Assembly (NCBI GenBank): GCA_003514385.1
Contig: DOQR01000003.1
Location: 1 to 19,672 of the forward strand
Length of the DNA: 19,672 bases
Direction: 5' to 3'
Source of the DNA: Oscillospiraceae bacterium
Lineage (GTDB): Bacteria; Bacillota; Clostridia; Oscillospirales; Acutalibacteraceae
Under the pieces are notes generated by a model. It worked only from the letters and a program-made list of their open reading frames with translations, searched no databases and had not been told where the DNA came from. Within the stretch, counting starts at the first letter, position 1. Every line of letters starts with the position of its first letter. This document shows positions 1 through 5,815 of this stretch, in pieces. Made by a program: the position numbers and the translations under genes.

Positions 1-1
1 G

Positions 2-1243
2 GAGCTGTTCCAACAGTACAATGTAGAGTTTGTGTCCTCTACGGAAAAGTTTGATACCTCCACCCCGATGGGGCGGGCGATGCTGAATATCTGTATCGTG
101 TTCGCCCAGCTTGAACGGGAAACGATACAGAAGCGGGTGACGGACGCTTATTATTCCCGCAGCCAGCGAGGCTTCAAGATGGGTGGGAAAGCCCCTTACG
201 GCTTCCATACAGAGCCGATTAAGATGGACGGTATCAACACAAAGAAGCTGGTGGTAAACCCGGAGGAAGCGGCAAATATCCGGCTGATGTTTGAGATGTA
301 CGCCCAGCCCACAACCTCCTACGGGGACATTACCCGGTACTTTGCCGAACAGGGAATTTTATTCAACGGCAAGGAACTAATACGCCCCACGCTGGCGCAG
401 ATGTTACGCAATCCTGTCTATGTGCAGGCAGACCTTGATGTGTACGAATTTTTCAAAAGTCAAGGGACAATCATTGTCAATGACGCTGCCGATTTTACCG
501 GCATGAATGGCTGCTATCTGTATCAAGGGCGGGATGTGAAGCCCAGCAAAAAGAACGACTTGAAAGACCAAATGCTGGTGCTGGCTCCCCATGAGGGCAT
601 TGTCCCCTCCGACATCTGGCTGACCTGCCGCAAGAAGCTGATGAACAACATGAAAATCCAGTCTGCCCGGAAAGCCACCCATACATGGCTGGCGGGAAAA
701 ATCAAGTGCGGAAACTGCGGGTATGCCCTTATGAGCATTAACAATCCTGTGGGAAAGCAATATCTCCGCTGCACAAAGCGGCTGGACAATAAAAGCTGTG
801 CCGGGTGCGGGAAAATCATCACTTCGGAGCTGGAAGCGGTTGTTTATCAGCAGATGGTGAAGAAGCTGGCAAGCTACAAAACGCTGACGGGCAGAAAAAA
901 AGCGGCAAAGGCAAACCCGAAAATCGCCGCCCTGCAAGTGGAACTTCTCCATGTGGACAGCGAGATTGAAAAGCTGGTGGACAGTCTGACGGGTGCAAAC
1001 AATGTTCTGCTCTCCTATGTGAATGTGAAGATAGCGGAACTGGACGGACGCAAGCAGGAACTTCTGGCGAGGATAGCGGAGTTGACGGTGGAAGCCATCA
1101 GCCCGGAACAGGTCAGCCAGATTTCCGGCTACCTCGACACATGGGACAATGTATCCTTTGATGACAAGCGGCGTGTGGTGGATTTGATGATTACCACCGT
1201 TGCCGCTACAAGTGACAGCTTGAACATCACATGGAAAATCTGA
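2..1243 (+). CDS. Large serine recombinase, 5'-truncated by window edge
   Basis: Site-specific DNA recombinase that would excise and integrate the element. The open frame runs in from the window edge; the GTG at 32 is internal, because the residues before it continue the resolvase fold. What is seen: the end of the catalytic resolvase domain (STEKFDTSTPMGRAML, then FAQLERE), a Recombinase domain (GKAPYGF, PEEAANIRLMFEMY, LRNPVYV), and a zinc ribbon (KCGNCGY about 707–724, with further cysteines to about 811). A coiled-coil stretch follows (about 950–1100) before the end. This order is that of the TnpX/TndX-type large serine recombinases. The catalytic serine lies upstream of the window. It is terminated by a hairpin overlapping its stop codon. 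Arginine CGG codons are abundant here and rare in the rest of the window. The family call is confident; the type of element is not visible. Confidence 0.93.
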   Translation, partial: ELFQQYNVEFVSSTEKFDTSTPMGRAMLNICIVFAQLERETIQKRVTDAYYSRSQRGFKMGGKAPYGFHTEPIKMDGINTKKLVVNPEEAANIRLMFEMYAQPTTSYGDITRYFAEQGILFNGKELIRPTLAQMLRNPVYVQADLDVYEFFKSQGTIIVNDAADFTGMNGCYLYQGRDVKPSKKNDLKDQMLVLAPHEGIVPSDIWLTCRKKLMNNMKIQSARKATHTWLAGKIKCGNCGYALMSINNPVGKQYLRCTKRLDNKSCAGCGKIITSELEAVVYQQMVKKLASYKTLTGRKKAAKANPKIAALQVELLHVDSEIEKLVDSLTGANNVLLSYVNVKIAELDGRKQELLARIAELTVEAISPEQVSQISGYLDTWDNVSFDDKRRVVDLMITTVAATSDSLNITWKI

Positions 1244-1265
1244 CGGGCGGCACACCTCCCGTCAG
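1240..1265 (+). terminator. Hairpin overlapping the recombinase stop codon
   Basis: A perfect 8-bp inverted repeat, CTGACGGG (1240–1247) and CCCGTCAG (1258–1265), has a 10-nt loop and includes the TGA stop at 1241–1243. There is no T tract, so it may protect the 3' end or act with Rho rather than terminate by itself. Confidence 0.55.
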
Positions 1266-1382
1266 ACCGTTACCCTGTGTAGTCCCTTGTAAACTGTACT
1301 TTTGGTCGTTGGCAAGCATTTTTTTCTCCGTAAGGCGAATGACCTCAAAAAGCCAACCGGAAGCAGCGTAAGAGCTATAGCA

Positions 1383-1416
1383 AAACCCGCCTCAGACTTA
1401 TATCTGCGGCGGGTTT
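1383..1416. terminator. Hairpin between element end and acetyltransferase gene
   Basis: AAACCCGCC (1383–1391) pairs with GGCGGGTTT (1408–1416), and CAGA/TCTG pair inside. It lies 17 nt past the 3' end of the minus-strand acetyltransferase gene and would give TTTTGC after the stem on that strand. The plus-strand T run is weaker. It is likely the terminator of the minus-strand gene and may stop transcription from the element too. Confidence 0.6.
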
Positions 1417-1433
1417 GCTTTGGTGGGTTTGAT

Positions 1434-2058
1434 TTATATATTCTTTATCTCGTCAAAAATCTCTTTTGTGATTCGTCTGTCTTTGTAATAGAACTCGCGG
1501 TCGTGCTCGTTTAGCTCCCTCGCGACGCGGCAGGGATCGCCGTAAGCCACGACATTCGCCGGAATATCTTTCGTAACGACGCTGCCCGCGCCGATAACGC
1601 TGTTGTCCCCTATCGTCACGCCGGGCATTATCAGAGCCCCCGCACCTATCCAGCAGTTTTCGCCGATACGCACAGGCATGTTGAACTGATACGCCTTTTC
1701 GCGCAGCTCGGGCAGAATCGGATGCCCCGCGGTCGCGACGGTGACATTCGGGCCTATCATCGTGTGCGAGCCGATGTAGATATGCGAGTCGTCAACGGCG
1801 GTGAAGTTGAAGTTTGCGTATATAGAGTCGCCGAGATGGATGTGCGCCCGCCCCAGTTCGCGTGGAACGGCGGTTCGAGATAGCAGTTCTCGCCGACTTC
1901 GGCGAACATCTCTTTCATCAGCGCCTGCCATCTCTTCTGCTCAGTCGGGCGCGTGGAATTGAACTCGTAGAGCAGATCGAGCTTTTTGAGCTGCTCGTCG
2001 AATATCGACTCCTCGTTCGGATAATAGAGCTCGCCAGTGTGCATTCTTTCATTCCCAT
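1434..2058 (-). pseudogene. maa: Maltose/galactoside O-acetyltransferase, frameshifted
   Basis: A left-handed beta-helix (hexapeptide) sugar O-acetyltransferase of the Maa/LacA type, which transfers acetyl from acetyl-CoA to a sugar hydroxyl. The N-terminal Mac domain (GELYYPN, LLYEFNSTRPTE, MFAEVGENCYLEPPFHANWGG) is in one frame, from 2044 to about 1850. The hexapeptide domain (HIHLGDSIYANFN, ATAGHP with the catalytic His, GAGALIMPGVTIGDNSVIGAGSVVTKDIP, YGDP) is in another, from about 1850 to 1434. Adding one base in the G/C run at about 1847–1856 would give a continuous protein of about 200 residues, the normal family length. The start is also odd. The good Shine-Dalgarno (on the minus strand, about 2062–2071) precedes an ATG at 2058–2056 that is out of frame with the in-frame ATG at 2044–2042, so a second single-base loss is possible. 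Either a decayed gene or sequence errors; the family is certain. Confidence 0.85.
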
Positions 2059-2091
2059 GGTCCTTCTCCTTTTCTGTTTTTCTCCGCTTTG

Positions 2092-2119
2092 ATTATACTT
2101 TATGCGCCCGCTTTTTCAG
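2092..2119 (-). promoter_or_regulatory. Likely promoter of the acetyltransferase gene
   Basis: On the minus strand a perfect -10 TATAAT (2097–2092) is preceded, after 16 nt, by CTGAAA (2119–2114) as a -35. Transcription would start near 2085, leaving a leader of about 27 nt to the ATG at 2058. Confidence 0.6.
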
Positions 2120-2168
2120 CCTTTTTTGAGCAGATGCGCACATGTTCTGCGACATTCGGGCTTTTTTG

Positions 2169-2197
2169 TTGACTTTGTGTGCTTCAAATATTATACT
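2169..2197 (+). promoter_or_regulatory. Promoter of the membrane protein–acyltransferase operon
   Basis: TTGACT (2169–2174), a 17-nt spacer and TATACT (2192–2197). A second TATAAT lies at 2199–2204 but is too far from the -35. The leader to the ATG at 2252 is about 48 nt. Confidence 0.65.
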
Positions 2198-2251
2198 TTA
2201 TAATAGACTTGTATAGGAGATTTTTGTTTTAAGTCGGAAGGTGAAGAGAAA

Positions 2252-3301
2252 ATGGATAAATTCATGCCAAAGACCATCGAACAGCTCAACGCCGAATTTG
2301 AGGCGCGCATGGAAAAGGCCAAGCAGGATGAGCTGAACGCGGCGGCGGAAAAGGCGGCGGCAGAGATAAAAGCCGCCGAAGAAGCACGAAAAGCCGAGGA
2401 AGCCCGCGCAGTAGCCGAAGCAAAGGCAGCAGCTGAAGCAAGAGCAGCAGCCGAAGCAAAAGCGGCTGAGGAAGCGAGACGCGTTGAAGAGCGCAGCTAT
2501 GACAGCGCGATAGACAACTCGGTTATCTCCGCAAACGAGCTCGAACCGGTAGAGGACGACTTTGAAGAGACTTATTCCGGCGAGGAAGAGATTTCTGTCG
2601 AAGAGTCAGAGCCCGAAGTTAAAGAAGTGCCTGTTGAAAAGCAGAAGAATGAATACGGCGAACCCGATCCCCACGGATATTTCGGCGCGCCGATAGACAA
2701 GAGCAGACCGCGCAAGACCCTCTCCGAGGAGACAGCTTCCAAGGTCGAGCCGAAGTTCGACTTCGAGCGCACCTCGGACTATTCGGGTGCAATGCTCCAG
2801 AACGGATTCAAGCCGCAGAAAGACAAATTCAAGGGCGCGAGGATATTCACGACCGTTCTCATCGTCACAATAGCCGTTGTGTCGCTCGTCACCGCGCTTC
2901 TCTGCGTTGCAGCGGCGCACCCCGACAAATTCCTGCTCGACCGCGGACTCGCCGTGTGCAGCGAAAATGTCGCAGGCTCGAATATAAAGAGCGGCTCGCT
3001 GTGCCTCACACGCAGGGCATCCGCCGCATCCGCAGACGAAGTTGCGCTGTATAAGCTCGGAGGCAAATACGCATTCGCGTTCGGCTCGTCTGTGCCTGAA
3101 GGTGCTTCAATAGTCGCGCTCGCCACGCACTGCGTGCCGTTTATCGGCAAGTTCATCTCGAGCGTTACGAACATGTGGATAGTCTACGCCTGCTCGGCTC
3201 TCGCGGCGATACTCATCATCCTGATAATCAGGCTCGCGGCGTTCAGCGCGCCGGATGAGAGCGTTACCGACGGAGTTAAGAGCAAGAAGAGCCGCAAATA
3301 A
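2252..3301 (+). CDS. Coiled-coil membrane protein with signal-peptidase-like extracytoplasmic segment
   Basis: 349 residues; not a characterised protein that I recognise. Residues about 5–85 are an Ala/Glu/Lys/Arg-rich helix, probably a coiled coil. Residues about 90–135 are very acidic (DDFEETYSGEEEISVEESEPE), then comes a polar linker. There are two membrane segments, one near residues 196–222 (FTTVLIVTIAVVSLVTALLCV) and one near 305–330 (MWIVYACSALAAILIILII), with a short external loop between them. The loop has the spacing of a SipW/archaeal-type signal peptidase I: IKSGSLCL resembles the segment after the catalytic serine, and VPFIGKF resembles the segment before the last helix. The SGSMEP serine motif itself is absent, so I infer a catalytically inactive relative. 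ATG 2252 follows AAGGTG. Its stop is 20 nt before the acyltransferase gene, so the two are probably one operon. Function unknown. Confidence 0.8.
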   Translation: MDKFMPKTIEQLNAEFEARMEKAKQDELNAAAEKAAAEIKAAEEARKAEEARAVAEAKAAAEARAAAEAKAAEEARRVEERSYDSAIDNSVISANELEPVEDDFEETYSGEEEISVEESEPEVKEVPVEKQKNEYGEPDPHGYFGAPIDKSRPRKTLSEETASKVEPKFDFERTSDYSGAMLQNGFKPQKDKFKGARIFTTVLIVTIAVVSLVTALLCVAAAHPDKFLLDRGLAVCSENVAGSNIKSGSLCLTRRASAASADEVALYKLGGKYAFAFGSSVPEGASIVALATHCVPFIGKFISSVTNMWIVYACSALAAILIILIIRLAAFSAPDESVTDGVKSKKSRK

Positions 3302-3321
3302 AAAATCTCGGAGGGATATCA

Positions 3322-4176
3322 GTGGAACAAATCACCTCTCTTTCGGAGCATGTTTCCGACAACCGTATCATAGCCGACGCGCAGAAAAGCTCAATGGACG
3401 GTTCAAAAATAATATTCAACGGTTCCGGCAATATTCTTGTTGTTGAAGACGGCGTCAAGCTCAGCTCTTCCACCGTTCTCTTCAACGGCAGCAATGCGGT
3501 ATGCTATTTAGGCGCAAATAAAAATCCTTATTATGTCAATTTGACCGTAAACAACAACAGCTGCATATTTTTCGGGCGCGGCAACTATATCAACGGCAAA
3601 ATGACGCTCATAACGTCCGAACAGCAAAACATAATTATCGGGGACGACGGGCTGTTTTCCTTCGGTATTTTTATCCGCACGGCAGACCCGCATCTTATGT
3701 ACGACTGCGGCAGCGGCAAGCGCATAAATCCGAGCAAATCCGTCTTTATCGGCGACCACGTTTGGATAGGGCAGAACGTGCTGATTCTGAAAGGCACGGC
3801 AGTCGGTTCGGGCTCCGTTATCGGCGGCGCGGCTCTGCTTTCGGGCAAGTCCATCCCTTCGAACACCGTCTGCGGCGGCAACCCCGCAAAAATAATACGC
3901 CGCGGCGTATTTTTCTCCAAGGAGTGCGTCCACACATGGACAGACGCGCAGACAGAAAAATATAATACTATGAAAACAGACCGCTACACCTACCGCAGGG
4001 ATTCGGACACCGTGTCTCCTCAGGAGATAGATTCGGCGCTCAAGGCCTGCAGAAATTCCGACGAGCGCCTTGCCGCCGTCAAAAAACATCTCGTCGACAA
4101 GTCGGGCAAAAACCGATTTTTTATCCCGGATACAGAGAACGGCAAGCCGGAAAAGCGCGGATTTTTCAGAAGATAA
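3322..4176 (+). CDS. Hexapeptide-repeat acyltransferase (LbH family)
   Basis: 284 residues. The protein reads as a left-handed parallel beta-helix acyltransferase: irregular beta-helix turns at residues about 28–115 (IIFNGSGNILVVEDG, SCIFFGRGNYING), a likely catalytic histidine in TADPH, and a canonical end GDHVWIGQNVLILKGTAVGSGSVIGGAALLSGK... SIPSNTVCGGNPAKIIRRG. This matches capsule/lipopolysaccharide-type O-acetyltransferases (WbbJ/CysE fold). The substrate is unknown; an acetyl-CoA-dependent modification of a surface glycan is the usual role. A C-terminal tail of about 80 polar residues (DSDTVSPQEIDSALKACRNSDERLAAVKKH) is an extra beyond the helix. The start is GTG at 3322, preceded by GGAGGG at the right distance. 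It follows the membrane protein gene by 20 nt and ends 7 nt before a strong terminator. Confidence 0.85.
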   Translation: MEQITSLSEHVSDNRIIADAQKSSMDGSKIIFNGSGNILVVEDGVKLSSSTVLFNGSNAVCYLGANKNPYYVNLTVNNNSCIFFGRGNYINGKMTLITSEQQNIIIGDDGLFSFGIFIRTADPHLMYDCGSGKRINPSKSVFIGDHVWIGQNVLILKGTAVGSGSVIGGAALLSGKSIPSNTVCGGNPAKIIRRGVFFSKECVHTWTDAQTEKYNTMKTDRYTYRRDSDTVSPQEIDSALKACRNSDERLAAVKKHLVDKSGKNRFFIPDTENGKPEKRGFFRR

Positions 4177-4182
4177 AAATAC

Positions 4183-4208
4183 AAAGCCGCAAAAGCTGCG
4201 GCTTTTTT
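4183..4208 (+). terminator. Intrinsic terminator after the acyltransferase gene
   Basis: AAAGCCGC (4183–4190), loop of 7 nt, GCGGCTTT (4198–4205), in a run of six T (4203–4208). It stands only 15 nt before the ATG of the deacylase gene. Confidence 0.9.
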
Positions 4209-4223
4209 ACTCGGGAGAAAACA

Positions 4224-4694
4224 ATGTCTATAGAGAGAGTCAGAGAATATTTCAGAAAGCTCGGAATCGAGGACCGAGTGATGGAGATAGACGAGTCGAG
4301 CGCGACCGTTGCCCTCGCGGCAAAAGCTCTCGGCTGCGAAGAGGGCAGAATAGCAAAAACTATATCATTTTCGCTCGACGGTGCGCCGATACTCATAGTC
4401 GCGGCGGGCGACATGAAGATAGACAACGCAAAATACAAGGCCCGCTTCGGCAAAAAGGCGAAGATGCTCTCGCACGAAGAAGCGGCAGAGCTCATCGGTC
4501 ACGCAGTCGGCGGAGTGTGCCCGTTTGCCGTGAACGAGGGAGTAAAGATATATCTTGACGAGTCGCTCAAGAGATTCGACACAGTATATCCTGCCTGCGG
4601 CAGCAGCAACAGCATGATAGAGCTGACTCCCGCCGAGCTTGAAAAATACTCGAAGCCCGACGGCTGGGTAGATATCTGCAAGCCGATCGGATGA
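4224..4694 (+). CDS. YbaK/ProX-family aminoacyl-tRNA deacylase
   Basis: 156 residues, the normal length for a free-standing YbaK/EbsC domain. Proteins of this family hydrolyse mischarged tRNA in trans (Cys-tRNA(Pro), Ala-tRNA(Pro) and related species) in the cytoplasm. Seen: the N-terminal ATVALAAKALGCEEGRIAKTISF, with the invariant lysine typical of the family; ILIVAAGDMKIDN; the VGGVCPFAV loop, matching the conserved GGxxPFG/A segment; and VYPACGSSNSMIELTPAEL at the end, the family's characteristic GSxxxxIxLxP element. The start ATG 4224 is preceded by GGGAGA. It lies between a strong terminator upstream and the tRNA-Ala gene downstream. The substrate specificity within the family cannot be told from sequence alone. 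Confidence 0.92.
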   Translation: MSIERVREYFRKLGIEDRVMEIDESSATVALAAKALGCEEGRIAKTISFSLDGAPILIVAAGDMKIDNAKYKARFGKKAKMLSHEEAAELIGHAVGGVCPFAVNEGVKIYLDESLKRFDTVYPACGSSNSMIELTPAELEKYSKPDGWVDICKPIG

Positions 4695-4700
4695 AAAAGC

Positions 4701-4734
4701 GGGGCGGCAAAGAAAAATTTTTCCAAACCGCCTC
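4701..4734 (+). terminator. Weak hairpin after the deacylase gene
   Basis: GGGGCGG (4701–4707) and CCGCCTC (4728–4734) can form a 7-bp stem with one G·U; the loop holds A and T runs but no T tract follows. It is only a possible terminator. Confidence 0.3.
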
Positions 4735-4741
4735 CGAGCAC

Positions 4742-4770
4742 TTGACAAACCGCAAAAAAAATCTTATAAT
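4742..4770 (+). promoter_or_regulatory. Consensus promoter of tRNA-Ala
   Basis: Perfect TTGACA (4742–4747), 17-nt spacer and perfect TATAAT (4765–4770). The tRNA begins 17 nt after the -10, giving a precursor 5' leader of about 10 nt. Confidence 0.95.
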
Positions 4771-4786
4771 CACATAGCAAACCAAT

Positions 4787-4862
4787 GGGGGCGTAGCTCA
4801 GCTGGGAGAGCGTACGGTTCGCATCCGTAAGGTCGAGAGTTCGATCCTCTTCGTCTCCACCA
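4787..4862 (+). tRNA. tRNA-Ala (anticodon CGC)
   Basis: A complete 76-nt cloverleaf. The acceptor stem is GGGGGCG with CGTCTCC and includes the G3·U70 pair that marks alanine tRNAs. The D stem is GCTC/GAGC, the anticodon stem TACGG/CCGTA with loop TTCGCAT (anticodon CGC, reading GCG), and the T stem GAGAG/CTCTT with loop TTCGATC. Discriminator A and an encoded CCA complete the gene. It stands alone, with its own perfect promoter and terminator. Host genes in the window use GCG often, which fits a dedicated CGC tRNA. Confidence 0.97.
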
Positions 4863-4904
4863 ATAACACGAATACTGCTTTTGCAGTGTTCGTGTTATTT
4901 TTTT
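4862..4904 (+). terminator. Terminator of tRNA-Ala
   Basis: A 17-bp stem with one G·U: AATAACACGAATACTGC (4862–4878), loop TTTT, GCAGTGTTCGTGTTATT (4883–4899), then T to 4904. The stem starts at the last A of CCA. A near copy occurs at 5026–5068. Confidence 0.95.
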
Positions 4905-4905
4905 A

Positions 4906-5016
4906 GAAGAGGATCGAACAGGACGGTTCTGCGAAGCAGAATTTCGAGCGTCCGGTGGACGGTCGGAAAGTCCGCGTGCGTGTCGGCGCACGGCAGTGCG
5001 CCGAGCGATCCTCTTC
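4906..5016 (+). other. Structured cloverleaf-like element behind the tRNA gene
   Basis: An 11-bp inverted repeat, GAAGAGGATCG (4906–4916) and CGATCCTCTTC (5006–5016), encloses three hairpins in order. The first is GGACG…CGTCC (4921–4925/4949–4953) around TTCTGC–GAA–GCAGAA (4927–4941). The second is GTGGAC…GTCCGC (4955–4960/4970–4975). The third is CGGCGCAC–GGCA–GTGCGCCG (4984–5003). The left arm, extended to 14 nt (4906–4919), is the exact reverse complement of the T-arm region of the tRNA (4839–4852). No protein is coded. It could be a structured RNA, a small mobile or repeat element, or an attachment-site scar; the sequence alone does not decide. Confidence 0.5.
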
Positions 5017-5068
5017 ATCTCCACCAATGACACGAATACTGCTTTTGCGGTGTTCGTGTTATTTTTAT
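5006..5068 (+). repeat. Second copy of tRNA-Ala 3' end plus terminator
   Basis: Positions 5006–5065 repeat 4842–4901 (offset 164 nt) with three differences, all transitions: the T-loop end, the acceptor strand, CCA and the whole terminator hairpin. The two changes in the terminator stem convert Watson–Crick pairs to G·U, so the hairpin (5026–5063, followed by TTTTTA) is kept. The copy starts inside the T loop and has no 5' half, so it is not a tRNA gene. It can act as a second terminator in front of the response-regulator promoter. Confidence 0.85.
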
Positions 5069-5085
5069 ACCCACGCCCGATTTCC

Positions 5086-5130
5086 TAATCTTCGTTTAAT
5101 CTTTACACGCTATGATAAAATCTGTATAAT
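5086..5130 (+). promoter_or_regulatory. Promoter and direct-repeat operator of the two-component operon
   Basis: TTTACA (5102–5107), 17-nt spacer and TATAAT (5125–5130) form a good promoter, with transcription starting only about 13 nt before the ATG. The heptamer TAATCTT occurs at 5086–5092 and again at 5097–5103, an 11-bp period, just upstream of and overlapping the -35. OmpR/PhoB-type regulators bind such direct repeats. The same arrangement stands before the PepSY gene at 7614–7631. Autoregulation is inferred. Confidence 0.7.
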
Positions 5131-5149
5131 TATACCGGAGGGTGATCCA

Positions 5150-5815
5150 ATGCGTATTCTGCTTGCCGAGGACGAGAAGAGTCTCAACAGGATAATCACA
5201 AAGCAACTCAAGGCTGCCGGCTACAGCGTAGACAGCTGTTTTGACGGCGGCGAGGCATATGATCTGATAACATCGACCGACTATGACGCGGCGGTGTTCG
5301 ATGTCATGATGCCGATAATGAACGGGTTCGAGCTTGTCAAAAAGATAAGGGCGCACGGCATCGACACGCCGGTGCTGTTCCTGACGGCGCGCGACAGCAT
5401 CGAGGACAGGGTCACGGGGCTCGACATCGGGGCTGACGACTATCTGATAAAGCCGTTTTCGTTCGACGAGCTTTCGGCGAGACTGCGCGTCATGACGCGC
5501 AAAAAATACGGAGAAAAGACGGGTATAATTTCCGTCGGCGACCTGACGGTCGACACGGCAGCGAGGCGCGTTGAACGCGCGGGCAGGGAGATATCGCTCT
5601 CGGCAAAGGAATATGAGTTGCTGCAATATCTTGTGATGAACAAGGGCGTTGTACTCAGCCGCGAGAAAATTGAGGATCACATCTGGAACTACGACTACGA
5701 GGGCGGCACGAATGTTGTCGACGTATATATCCGATATCTCCGCAAGAAGATAGACGAGGGCGAGGATATCAAACTCATTCACACCGTGAGGGGTGCAGGC
5801 TATGTCATCAAATAA
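5150..5815 (+). CDS. OmpR/PhoB-family response regulator
   Basis: 221 residues; DNA-binding output of the two-component system. The receiver domain (about 1–115) has the acidic pair E7/D8 with E9, the phosphoacceptor D51 in FDVMMP, T79 in LTAR and K101 in IKPF. The C-terminal winged helix (about 125–220) has LSAKEYELLQYLV, the recognition part TNVVDVYIRYLRKKI, and the typical end IHTVRGAGYVIK. The ATG at 5150 is chosen because GGAGGG precedes it, the promoter lies just upstream and the receiver domain starts there. The open frame extends upstream only through the tRNA-linked element. The stop overlaps the histidine kinase start by 14 nt, so the two are translated from one mRNA. Confidence 0.96.
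   Translation: MRILLAEDEKSLNRIITKQLKAAGYSVDSCFDGGEAYDLITSTDYDAAVFDVMMPIMNGFELVKKIRAHGIDTPVLFLTARDSIEDRVTGLDIGADDYLIKPFSFDELSARLRVMTRKKYGEKTGIISVGDLTVDTAARRVERAGREISLSAKEYELLQYLVMNKGVVLSREKIEDHIWNYDYEGGTNVVDVYIRYLRKKIDEGEDIKLIHTVRGAGYVIK

Larger units (their letters stand above)
1..1380. mobile_element. Right end of an integrative element (recombinase end), boundary approximate
   Basis: The window opens inside a large serine recombinase gene. Such genes commonly lie at one end of integrative and conjugative or mobilizable elements of gut Firmicutes, close to an attachment site. The recombinase uses CGG for many arginines, whereas genes to the right (for example the response regulator at 5150) use CGC, AGA and AGG and hardly any CGG, which supports foreign origin. 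Chromosomal-looking sequence starts with the terminator at 1383–1416 and the acetyltransferase gene. The junction is therefore inferred to lie between 1266 and about 1380. No direct repeat marking it can be identified because the other end is outside the window. Confidence 0.5.

Noticed and set aside
2103..2166. GCCCG…CGGGC inverted repeat before TTTTTT as a terminator
   Set aside because: The arms are only 5 bp and more than 40 nt apart, with no gene ending there on the plus strand; GCAGA/TCTGC inside is also weak.
4910..5010. RNase P RNA-like string GGAAAGTCC near 4965–4973
   Set aside because: The surrounding sequence lacks the other conserved RNase P regions and the space between the two terminators is far too short.
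4770..5033. Antisense open frames across the tRNA gene and following element
   Set aside because: They are translations of a tRNA and its 3' repeat; the coding-like peptide is a known type of artefact of reverse-strand tRNA.
4955..5149. N-terminal extension of the response regulator into the upstream region
   Set aside because: The extension runs through the structured element, terminator and promoter; the receiver domain and ribosome site fix the start at 5150.
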